From: Nemertoderma westbladi
Lineage: Eukaryota > Xenacoelomorpha > Nemertodermatida > Nemertodermatidae
Reading direction: 5' to 3'
Assembly (NCBI GenBank): GCA_032718475.1
Contig: JAUCBJ010001154.1
Coordinates: forward strand, 62,001-126,000
Length of the DNA stretch: 64,000 bases
Each line of letters starts with the position of its first letter. Position 1 is the stretch's first letter. Below the pieces are notes generated by a model. It made no database searches. It was not told where the DNA came from and saw nothing but the letters and a program-made list of their open reading frames with translations. The position numbers were made by a program, and so were the translations under genes. This document shows positions 34,254-54,115 of this stretch, piece by piece.

Positions 34254-34705
34254 TGATTATTGATAGTAACAATGTGTTGGCAAGCTGTATTTTTCGAGGT
34301 GTTTGTTATTATACATTTATTATAAGAAGGGATCTAGACTATCAATAATCAAAAATCAGGGGCTAATAAAATGGCAGCTGTCTTTGAAATTAATACTCCA
34401 TATCTCAAGAACCTGTGGCCTAGTGGTTGTAGTCTCGGCTTCCGCCTCGAGGTCCCAGGTTCGAATCCGACACCACGCTGATGAGACCCAGTAAGGTCGA
34501 AACGCGTACGTGGTTTGGAGAGATATGAGATATTAATTTCAAGAAAAAATTACGCGATTCCTAAATTTGTACACTACCCGGTTAAAAAGTACGCATGTGA
34601 TGGGATTAGTCCTACAATTGCGCACAAAAGATAAGTTATTTTCGGTAAACTAAACTTATCATTCGAGGTTAAGACCCCTAGATCCCTTCTTATAATAACA
34701 TGTGT
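34254..34705 (+). repeat. Composite SINE-like element with tRNA-like core, third copy
   Basis: A box tggcctagtgg at 34416-34426 and B box ggttcgaatcc at 34458-34468, spaced as in a tRNA. Flanks match the 25405-26130 units in reverse orientation. The first 84 bp (34254-34337) is in the opposite orientation to the rest, meeting it at gatctaga|ctatcaataatc, so this copy is itself a foldback. The T stem does not pair, so it is not a working tRNA. Confidence 0.7.
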
Positions 34706-35730
34706 ACCAAGTTCGGTTTATTTACGTGGACGGACTGACGGACAGACAGACTGATAGACCGCTCGACGAACAATGTTAGAAACATCGGACCCCGCATTCA
34801 TAGATTACCACGGTATATAAGTCTTGGATGTGTCTATGATTGGCCCCTATAGGGATCCATAAATGTTTTTTCTTTATGAAATAATGAAACTTTTTCCGAA
34901 ATGTAAAAAAGTTACCTTTTTTTAATAATATGTACTAATAAATAACTTTGTATAACTAACACACATTGGTATATTATAAATTATTTAAATATATTATACA
35001 ACACAGTTGCTCTTAGTCATAAATACTGCAGCAAAATGATTATCATCTTATTATTACTATGGTAACTATACTCTGAGCCAAAAGTAAACGTACTACTTAT
35101 TAGCTCTGTTGATTAATTAAAGGAAAGGACCAGGTTACAGCGGCACGTTATTTTAACCAAAACAATAATGGACGTGATACTACGTAAACTTTTGGCTCAT
35201 AATAATATTGAATATAATATATACTGTAGTGTTAATTTAATATATTATGCACTAATATGCTTCGAGAATATAGTTTTACATTGTACAGTAGTTGTGTAAC
35301 TTCGAAACAATTAGACAAAGCAATTAGTTGTTTTTGAACAATCTGCTAGCAGCAACGTTTTTTTATAAATATCACTATACACATTTTAATAGCTGACATT
35401 ATAATATTATATATGGGAAAAAACACTAAATTCAGATAGACAACCGCTTAGCTCGACATTAAATAATAAATTGCACATACTATATCATACCAAGCTACTC
35501 TACAGAGATTGTCGAAGCCAACTTCATAAGAAAACAAATACGTAAACATTCATTACCATTTAGTTTATCTGTCGTTTGTTTTTGATGGATGAAACACAAA
35601 ATATGAAAAAATAACTATGTTTTTAGACCACTTTTATTAAAACTACCAACAACTGCACCTACATCGCGACGACGACGATATGGTTGGTTTTATTAACAAT
35701 CTTGTAACAATATGCAAATAGCATTTTACT
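34706..35730. other. AT-rich spacer with a MITE family M core at about 35105-35165
   Basis: The core reads caggttacagcggcacgtta then ttttaaccaaaacaata. A short gaca-rich run lies at 34731-34760. No gene seen. Confidence 0.45.
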
Positions 35731-36096
35731 GGGGGGTCGGGTAGCGCCCCCAAATACAACTTTTCATTGTGACGTTTCCGCAGCCTAAAATTGAGTGAAA
35801 ATTGAAGTTAGTGCTACCAAATATCGTCTGGGGAGTTTAGGAATGGCCAAACCAATTTTTGTTGGGAGCCTTTTTGCTGGGCCTTATTCAAATGAAAATA
35901 TCGTGCTGCTCGAAGGCTTGTCAAAAAACAGAATAGCTTTTACGTTTTAACCAATAACTCTATAGTTTCAGAAATAGATATAGATAATAGATATGAGAAA
36001 TATGCTTGCAGATTTGAAATCGGCATTACATTCGGCACAGGATAGGATCATATTCAAAAATACGGGGTCGCTACCCCCCCCCCCCCCCCCCCCCTT
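35731..36096. mobile_element. MITE-like element with GGGTAGCG tips and a C run
   Basis: The left end ggggtcgggtagcgccccc and right end ggggtcgctaccccc, extended by a 21-C run at 36074-36094, are imperfect inverted repeats about 365 bp apart. No coding content. It lies just downstream of the Lhx3/4 stop. Confidence 0.45.
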
Positions 36097-36303
36097 AATT
36101 AAAGATTTTTCACTTTACAAATAGAGTCATCACATCAACTTCTAATTTTGTATTGCGCAACTTGTTTACTTACCGTAAAATAAAATAATATTCGTATAAT
36201 AACTGAACTACTGCACCTATTACATTACTTACACGTTGTAAGTAACAATCACTACTGCTTGTAATGTTGTTACTGTAGACTTACTGTATGAGTATACGTA
36301 GTA

Positions 36304-44771
<8,468 letters not shown>

Positions 44772-45151
44772 CTGTGAATAAAATTAATATTATTAATTAA
44801 TATCGGCTATATTGTTCGTATCGCTTTAATTAAAAATTAGCGATAATACGCAAGGCAAAGTCCAGCTATTCATTTATTTTATTTATTAATTTATTTTATT
44901 TGGTTTGAATAAGGCCTGTGGCCGAAATATAACCTTACACCACATTTTTTACGTCACTGCACCTCTGCACGGGCAGATCCACCCTTTGTATTACAATGCT
45001 TGCAACAGTGACAGGGGCACACACATACTTAGTTATATTATATTATTTTTTATTTTCAAGTTGACGTCAAACATTCCGTGAAAATTAAATGGGATTTAGT
45101 TATATTCAGTGACGGATGTAGAGCGAAGCGAGTGGAAATTATAGATTAGAG

Positions 45152-45541
45152 GTTATTATATTAGCTATAGTTATTATATTAGCTATAGTTATTATATTAG
45201 CTATAGTTATTATATTAGCTATAGTTATTATATTAGCTATAGTTATTATATTAGCTATAGTTATTATATTAGCTATAGTTATTATATTAGCTATAGTTAT
45301 TATATTAGCTATAGTTATTATATTAGCTATAGTTATTATATTAGCTATAGTTATTATATTAGCTATAGTTATCATATTAGCTATAGTTATTATATTAGCT
45401 ATAGTTATTATATTAGCTATAGTTATTATATTAGCTATAGTTATTATATTAGCTATAGTTATTATATTAGCTATAGTTATTATATTAGCTATAGTTATTA
45501 TATTAGCTATAGTTATTATATTAGCTATAGTTATTATATTA
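45152..45541. repeat. 18-bp AT minisatellite, about 21 copies
   Basis: Units of ttattatattagctatag, almost uniform, with one tatcat variant near 45371. The minus-strand ORF of repeated ITIANI is a by-product. Confidence 0.95.
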
Positions 45542-45570
45542 TAATTTTTTATATTATAATTTTTTTTTGC

Positions 45571-45785
45571 AGCCTAGCCCAACCCCGGCTTTCATCCTTC
45601 AGTGGTCGATAAATGGGAACCAAGGCAACTTGGGAAACAGAGTGGAAGGGTTTACTGTGGAAGATCACCCATGGTGGTGAACAGGCATTCCTTTAGGAAA
45701 CAGAGTGGAATGGTTTACTGTGGTAGATCACCCATGGTGGTGAACAGGCATTCCTTGGTTTAACGAGCCTAAAAGATTCTCCCAT
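45571..45785 (+). mobile_element. SINE body lacking its tRNA head
   Basis: Matches the body of the SINE at 42977-43236 from gcagcctagcccaaccccgg onward. An internal piece (ggaaacagagtgga to gaacaggcattcctt) is duplicated. The head is replaced by the flanking AT repeat. Confidence 0.8.
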
Positions 45786-48700
45786 TCATTATAATTTTTT
45801 CGGTTGTGTTTTAAGCTTGATTTCTTATTAAATTTATCTGTCCAACTCCACCGAGCATGAAATACAATGCAATTTTTTTTTCGTTCAAACACCACCACTG
45901 CAACCTGCCCTTTTCCCTTAACTTTTAAATTACACTGAACACACGATCCTGGTATTTGTGACAATTTTGCACAGATATCTCCGTTACACAGATCGTGAAG
46001 AACATTTAGGCTCCCATGTGACTAAATACCAGGTTTTCAGTATGAATAATTTATATTTAAAATTTCACCTTAGCGCTTATTTCTATCTTATAACTTTTAC
46101 AGATACTTATTCGTTTATTGTTTTGGTTCGATCCAGCCCTTCTGTAACTTGTGTTTATAGTGAAAAACTGGTATTCTTCAAATGGGGGTAAACTGCAAAG
46201 TGAAATGTAACAGCAGAAAGTTTGGTATACCTCAAATTAGGTTGCATGATGACAGGCATAACGGCAATAAAATGTTCAAGTTAAGTTATCGGTGAACGTG
46301 AAACAACTTCACCCCGCACCCACCACCCAATCACAAGCCTGGTTTCCATATCACGGGGCACTGGGCAGCTGGCGAGCGAACCCCAGTTTCGAAATTTCAT
46401 CAGGTTCTTACTGGTACCTGGTACCTCCCAGCTATCGCAATTATGCTTCGTATCCTTTACAGTATATTGAACTTCAAATTATAATCGCAATATTTTGGCA
46501 CCGGGACCAGCATCAGTTGGGGTATTACAGTATATTAAATTGTCCTAATCTTTGCTAATGATATTCTTACTATTCAGTTAGGCGTAGGTCCGACTGAAGT
46601 GACCAAATCAATCATTATAGGTATTTAGTATCAGTTTGGTGTACCGGTAGAGGACTTAACCAGAATTCAGTATAGGTAGGTACTTTTTGACGTACTACTT
46701 AAAATTAGGTGTGCACCAAATAACGGTTTAGTATCGGTATTATGAACTTACCCAAATCATTAGGCAGGTACTTAGTATCTGTTTGTCCTATGTGGTTGTT
46801 TAATGCCCCCTCTCGTATCGGCATCATACCGACTTCCAGGCAGTGATGCATAAGCTTATTATTTATAAATTAAAGATTGGTTTGAGAATGATTAATAAAT
46901 CCAATACTTTTCACCAACATAAATAAGGCTGTTAGGAATACGAATTCTTCGCGATCCGTATATTACACGTTGCTGATTCCAGTTAATTTGATATAGTGTG
47001 ATAATTGATAATAATTTAGGAAATTAATTTTTTAACAATAACTGAATTATTTTGAGTGGTTGGTATTACAGTAACGACTACTACGGAAATTATTTATTAT
47101 CACTATAAGATAAAATGTTGTATCAAGGACTTTTTTTTATGTTTACTATATGAAGTTGTGCGTAATAAGAGTGAGTGTGGACTCTCTGCCTAAGCTCCAC
47201 CTTTATATTCTCTCTCACGAAACCTTTGAAAGTATCCTCATACTTTCCACCAACTACAGCCTGCTATTGGCTGAGTGCGGGCCCTTTACCGTATAAGTGC
47301 CAATGAGAATGCATGCCATTTGCCTAGCTTGCTGTAGCACAGGTAAAACCGGTATGCTTCGGGGAAGCTTATAGAATCTCGTTCACAGCCGCAGCCCAAC
47401 TAACAATGTGCGTGCGACTGTATGGTACTAAACTCTACTGTGCAATATTACTGTAGATAAGGTAAATACAGTAGGTATATCGCTTTATGGATATGCGTCC
47501 GTTGGCTGGTCTTTGTTTTTTCCTCTGAGTTCAACCCACTTCTTGTATGATGTAGGTTTTCTTTGCTGGCGGCCGCGCCACCCAACCCCATCCGATTGCC
47601 TTTGGCAAGCTCTTCTATGGGATCCTCACTGCAGCAGTTCTAAGACTTCCCAATATCTACCAACTTCCTATACCATAAGTAAGAGAGGAGAAGTCAGCCC
47701 AACAACATACTTAGCGGCCATCAATTATTGCCGTTGCTATAAATAAACCTTATTTAGCCAAAATTACCTACACAATGGGGTACATTTGCTTTCCTAATCT
47801 CATAAACAATTAAGTGTTTAAAGATGGAACGTCATTGACTATAATGACTTTGAAATATGAAAAAATATATTTTCACCCCATAAAAGGGAAAAGCTCGAAA
47901 ATCACCATGGTAAACACAATACATTATTTTTCATTGTTCTTCCTAAACAATTTATTCTTTAATGGAACGTTTTTTTATCCGCGGATCCCAAATTGCTTTG
48001 TTAATTAATTATTAATTATTAATCATTGGAAAAATTTTGATGTCGATCGTTATATCGGTCTGTGGTGAAGAGATCCTCATGCAGTTCCTCGGACACGGTC
48101 ACCGTCCATGGTTCCGAAGGTGAAGACTTTGAAAAAAAAACATTTTTAATGAATACCTGTTTTTGATGAAAACTTTTAATTGAAAAACGAAATAGAAATG
48201 AGAAGGCCCATCCACTAGGTAGTTGGGAATCAAAACTTCCCCTTATAAATTATAATAAGCGTAAATAATAAATTGGGCTATCGCGCTATTTATTGCAAGA
48301 ATAATATTGCAAGAGAAGCTAGCAGTAGTGTGTTATCTTGCGGCTTTTCTTAAAACAATAAATTAATCACATGAGATACCATAACCCTACATACAGCACA
48401 ATTAATTAGCACCGGTATAACCGTCACCGTTCTTTGGACTAACAACTTAACACAATCAAAATACAACCTTCTACGGAGAAAAATCAACGCAAATAACAGT
48501 TGATTGCGAGCAAAATTTAAACTGTATGTATGCTATTAACTTAGTTAATTGGTTTGGTTAGAGTAACATGTTATTGTAATATATCATTTCCATGACAGTA
48601 ATTAATTTATTATTGAAATTTTTAATTCATCTGGACAAATATTAATTTACAAAGATGGAAAAAGAAAGTCATCAAAGATTGAAGTATTGTTTATCCCTGT

Positions 48701-51184
48701 CCATTGCCTAGCAATACGTGTATCTTAATTATCTAATTAATCTTCTTTGTGCTAGAGTGTCTGTAGTTAGGTCTGTACTGTGCAATAATTGTAAGGTTAT
48801 TGTTTCATGTACGATAATAATAATAATAATAATTATTATTATTATTATGGTAAATATTTCCGTTTGCGAGTTCGAACCAAATGGTATGTAGTCCCCCCCC
48901 CCCCCCCCTCCCCTGCAACAGTATTCATTGATTATGAATCGCAAAATATGAAACTCAAGTAAGCGCTAAGTTCTTGAATTTTCTATTTCTTTTTGTTTTT
49001 TGTTATGAACGTAATACATTAGGCTGACGACACGTTTTGTTTTTATTTTAGCAAAAGAAGAGCGAGACTACGACGGCAAATAAACTGTGGGAATCCATGA
49101 CCTGGGGCGCTCTCTCGGCCGATCCTTAATGTGTTTTCTTTGATTTAATATCGTTCCACAAATCGGCAAGAGGTGCATTACTAAAGTGAGAACTTTTCCA
49201 CATTCAAAGCAATTATTTTCTTTGGGGGCCTCTCAAGGAGGGGCACATGTACCGCTCCAATGAACAGCTAATGGACATCCTGATCAGCTTGTAAACACGG
49301 CCAGTCGCGTCTCTGATGTTTCAATAACAAGGTGGGTTCACCCAACACCACAGTCAGTCAGTATCTACCGTAAATGTCGCTTTCTATGTGGGGCGTTACC
49401 GATTAGCATTTGGCACTGCAGCTTAATTTTTGTCTGGATCGGTAACTAAATGTCTAATTGAATTGAAGAGCAAAACTTTCAAATCACAAAATTTTCCAAT
49501 ATGAATGAATAGAATAGAATGTATCGAAAGAATCTTCTACCTACATCTGTTGCACTTCGTACCTACCAAACTGAAAGCTTCGAACGTGTCATGTGCGATT
49601 TGTATTTTGAATATCAGCGCTAGACCTGACGTATTTCACTCCTTGAAGCTCATCATAAGTTTATGATATTTATTAAATATATTTAATATTTATTTAATAT
49701 TATCTTCTCAACTAATCATTGCTGTGTGTTAGGGTGTTGTTACTGCGGTTTGGACTTTGCTTCTAATATCTGTCATATCGTATTATATTTGTTCATTATG
49801 ATTTAGGATTATGTTTGCTTTTTATGTTTTTAATTCCATTTAATTTCATTGGGTTGATGATGTCACCAGTTTCTCCTTAGATGATACGTTTATAGTAATA
49901 GTTGCCAACCATATATCTGCTTGGTGATTTCTTTATTGGAAATTTTTGTTAAAGTCTGGAAGATAATTTATATATATCGGTGCAATTAATGATGAATATA
50001 ATTTGGTTCGTCGGTCGTAGAATCTTTTAGATTTCAATTACATGCATAGCAACTAGACAGAGTTCATCTAATAATGTATATGTGCTGAAATCTACTACAG
50101 TACAGTAATATTATAGTGTTCGTAAACGTAAGTTTAGCAAATTGTAAATCGCATCCAATATGTATCTAATATATAGAATGAAAGATCGTTTCATTTGGAG
50201 AGCGCATAGAAAGCTGGAGGTTGTGCATCAGAGCATGTGAGTTCTTCATGTAGCCTCGTGTGGGAAGTAGTTTTATTATTTGAAACTGTGATTAGTTGAG
50301 TTTTCGTTTGACACTGGCCAAGTAGCTATGGAGAGCTTAACATTATTCTTCAGATGGACGAGTGTATATAAGGGAACAGGGCGTTGGATTGACTTTCCGC
50401 TTTGAGTACCCCTAGCTTGCCAGGGATTATAGCGCAGCAAGAAGTCCTCATCCTGGCCTCCAGCCATTCCATTAATTAATTGGGGGTCAATTCACATTGA
50501 GTTGTGGTAAAGCTCCAGGCCCATTTACCTCCAGCGTGCAATGCCCACTTGTACTTTAAGGGCAGGGAGGCGCATCCATCCATCCTCGCAGAGAAGTAAT
50601 TAACGAAACTTTGTCACTAGTAGAACTCGCCACAACTCACACGCGACTCACTGGTATATCCCACGCGGTCCCTACCAGTAGTCCTGGCCTCAGGATCTCT
50701 GAATCGACCCCATGTTGCGATAAATCGTCTTTCTCAATCGCTTTGTGTTTGTTTGTCGGTTGGTCGTCTTCAGTCCCGGTATATAATATGTTTACGGACC
50801 ACTTATCTTACACTCGCCGGACTGATAGAGGCGCCCCTCTCAAGAAACATTATTAATGATATTTTGTAGCGTTCATCCTGTGAAGTTAATTAAATGCGAT
50901 TTTGAAGGCGGTTAAGCTACAGGTATTAATCTTCATTTGAAAAGACTTGAAAAGACACTTTTTTATAGTCATGTGTCATTGCTTCATGCTTAGTCCAATG
51001 CATCATGTTATCAATAAATCAACCCCAATCCATTATCAGTCACCCCACCCCATTTTCATTGTATTGACTAGACTAGAGTGACCTGTTTCCTATATTCGGT
51101 AGCTGTTTTTAGCAGAATTACAATTTCCCAGCTAGCTGCTGGAGTGGTCTACCTTTACTTATAGCTCGGTGGTCCCGGTTTCGA
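45786..51184. other. Long stretch without a confident gene
   Basis: Holds a MITE M fragment (about 45885-45930 and 48480-48600), an ata/tta palindromic run (48809-48848), a 16-C run (48893-48908) and AT-rich DNA. GC-richer patches at about 47200-47740 and 50330-50850 could hide exons or promoters, but no domain or consistent splice pattern was found. A possible terminal exon reading KEERDYDGK then TAA follows an acceptor (tttattttag) near 49053; it is too short to call. Confidence 0.4.
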
Positions 51185-52956
51185 TATATGGGTCAATGCC
51201 AACCATATTGACCAATGTCCCGTACGTGATTTTTGAAAGCATTTGTCATAGTGATGGTTAGAAAGAGCGATAATTTCTGCATATGAAACCAGAAAGTGCC
51301 CCAAAAATTTCTTGGCCGTTATTGAGAGAAACGTTCCGGAATGCAAAAATTGAGAAAAACTTTTTGTCACATATGGGAGATTTATAAATATTTTTTTCGT
51401 ACTTTATGTCCATATTCTTGAAAATTTTAAGTAACAGTCGTTTAATGGTGGTATTGAGGTGTCCGGCAAGAGATATCAGATCGAAGTGGAAAGTTTCCTG
51501 GTGAGAAAAAATTTAAAAATTCTGTCGCTAAAAATAATTTTTTTATAGAATGACAACACAAAGTTTCACTTTCTGGGAAACTCTGCCGTGAAAAGTGGAA
51601 CTAATTGTTTTTTTCCTGTTAATAACAATGTGATACACAAAACTGTTGCATATGGTCAACTGAAAACCGTTATTTTATATCAAAAAATTAATTTGAAAAT
51701 GTAAATAGACAGTTTTTTTGATGTCATGTATGGAACATATTGATATGGTATAGGAAGGAATTTACATGGAAACGATTATTATAAATTTTGAATCCAGTTT
51801 ATGGTCCTTCCCACTGCCAACTCCTGTTCCATTCCCAATTTCCACCCCACTCTCAACTACTGTCCCAATCTCAAAACCCTTTCCACAAACAGTTAATTTG
51901 GTAATAAATTAATTTGGTCTGTTGTCAATTAGGGGGAAGGAGTAGGTTTACAGTTTATCTGTGACTGGTAAGCCCCCAGCCATTAATTAAATGTAAGTAA
52001 TTAGTTGTTTAGACCATGATTAACTTTTCCCCCAACACAATGTCAAGTATGGGACATCCTGTCACGTTATGGGACATGGTAGTTTTTTCAACCTGGCCAA
52101 ATAAATGTTTACGTAGTGTCTTTCTGATACAACCCATACATGGAAAAACTATCTGAGAAATGATGTGAAGTGATGATCTAAATCTTGTGTTCTTGTGTCG
52201 TGGTCGTGTGTTCTAAATCTTGTGTTGAGTTCTCGTTTTCTGATAAAAAATCTCCGTTAAGTATGGGACACTTTTTTGGACCATTTTGGAGATGCTCACG
52301 GAAGATATTCATATAAACTGCTAAGTCACCAAAAATTGCCAATCTAACTGATTCAAATGGAAGAATATGAGTGGAAGTGTTAACACATCGGGTTATTGGC
52401 TCACATTTGACAATTTATATGCCATTGAATTAATAATTACCGAGTGCCACATTTGTGACAACGTGTGTCGTATTTCCCGTATGTCACGTACGGACCAAGT
52501 GAATGTTTTTGTATTTCTGATATCTCAAATTCACTTCGAAGATAAGATACGTTTATTTGTTCACAGGAATTATACTCAGCAGGGATATTAATCGTTTGGC
52601 ACCCGAATTGTAATATTAATGGCCAAAATGAGCCCATCATAAAATTTGAAAAATGTCCCGTACGTGACGATTTTTTTTAAATTCGTTGTAGCCCTTTCTA
52701 TAACAAACTGTGGTTGGAGTGTATCACAGCAGGAGGTGACCGATTATTGTGTATTCGTTGGAGTGAATCACAACAGGAGGGGACCGATTATTGTGTATTC
52801 GTTGGAGTGTATCACAGCAGGAGGTGACCGATTATAGTGTATTCGGCAATCAAATTATCAAAGCCACCCGACCATTCATTCTCAAATGATTTACATTTTT
52901 GTATATTTTTTGTCCCGTACGTGACTTGGTCAATATGGTTGGCATTGACCCATATA
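51185..52956. mobile_element. DNA transposon-like element with perfect 31-bp inverted ends
   Basis: 51185-51215 (tatatgggtcaatgccaacc, continuing to ttgaccaa) is the exact reverse complement of 52926-52956. Just inside both ends, and at several internal points, lies gtcccgtacgtgac or a close variant (about 51217, 52485, 52655, 52913), also seen as tatgggaca. The 1772-bp interior has no transposase-length frame, so it is non-autonomous. A TA duplication is possible at the tips but the exact border is unclear. Confidence 0.7.
52713..52844. repeat. 44-bp tandem repeat, three copies, inside the transposon-like element
   Basis: Units start at 52713, 52757 and 52801 with gttggagtgtatcacagcag and end gaccgattattgtgtattc. 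Confidence 0.9.
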
Positions 52957-53096
52957 AAGTGTTCACTGTTCAACTTTGCGAGTTAGTTTGACGCTCCTCT
53001 CTCTACCTTACAGGAAACAGCCAAGAGAGAGGAGCCAACGGATTGCCACCGATGTTGATGATGATGTTGATGTATAAAACAGAGATCGGAATTAAA

Positions 53097-53703
53097 TAAA
53101 AAAGTAAACTTATAATTCAGATACTGTTACATAGTATTAAGTAAAAAAAGTAAACTTATAATTCAGATACTGTTACATAGTCTTAAGTAAAAAAAGTAAA
53201 CTTATAATTCAGATACTGTTACATAGTATTAAGTAAAAAAAGTAAACTTATAATTCAGATACTGTTACATAGTCTTAAGTAAAAAAAGTAAACTTGTAAT
53301 TCAGATACTGTTACATAGTCTTAAGTAAAAAAAGTAAACTTATAATTCAGATACTGTTACATAGTCTTAAGTAAAAAAAGTAAACTTATAATTCAGATAC
53401 TGTTACATAGTATTAAGTAAAAAAAGTAAACTTATAATTCAGATACTGTTACATAGTCTTAAGTAAAAAAAGTAAACTTGTAATTCAGATACTGTTACAT
53501 AGTCTTAAGTAAAAAAAGTAAACTTATAATTCAGATACTGTTACATAGTATTAAGTAAAAAAAGTAAACTTATAATTCAGATACTGTTACATAGTATTAA
53601 GTAAAACAAGTAAACTTATAATTCAGATACTGTTACATAGTCTTAAGTAAAAAAAGTAAACTTATAATTCAGATACTGTTACATAGTATTAATTAAAAAA
53701 AAG
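53097..53703. repeat. 46-bp minisatellite, about 13 copies
   Basis: The unit contains aaaaaagtaaac and taattcagatactgttacat. Variants agtattaag and agtcttaag alternate. Confidence 0.95.
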
Positions 53704-53744
53704 TAACAATATTCATTCTATAGAACTGTGGGCTACCTGACTAA

Positions 53745-54115
53745 ACATTAAATATCCTATCATTATTTACTTGCCTTTAATCCGTTCAAGCTGAAACTGG
53801 GCAGATATGTAATAGTAGACCATCAATGGTGTCTATCAATGGGTGCTAAGCCGCCTGCAGTTCTCCAGTCTGCCGCTACAGGGCGAAATGCTGATAGTGA
53901 AATCGTTCTCTCATTTCTTGATTTATGATCCGTTCAAGCTCAAACTTGTGGGATGTGTTCTAGAACTCAGTTTGCGTCTTTGTGGGGACGGTAATTGGTC
54001 TTCAATTTCTCCAGTCTGCCGCTAGTGGGCGAAATGTCTGAAGGTTTTCGTATATCTAAGTGAGATTAGTACCATTTCTTATAATGGCTCTCGTGCTGTG
54101 CGAAGGCCCCACGTA
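53745..54115. repeat. Remnant of MITE family G
   Basis: Two internal blocks (ttcaagctgaaactgggcag; tccagtctgccgctacaggg and its later copy) and the right tip gctgtgcgaaggccccac match the 11874-12890 element. Confidence 0.6.

Noticed and set aside
34410-34480. Functional tRNA gene
   Set aside because: A and B boxes are present, but the T stem and acceptor stem do not pair and the segment is part of a dispersed repeat.
45139-45375. ORF of repeated ITIANI
   Set aside because: Translation of the 18-bp AT minisatellite.
47513-47746. 77-codon plus ORF in a GC-richer patch
   Set aside because: No homology recognised and no splice sites in consistent phase.
50276-50467. Minus ORF starting MAGGQDEDFLLRYNPW as an exon
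   Set aside because: Composition is suggestive, but no donor in phase with any neighbouring exon and no recognised family.
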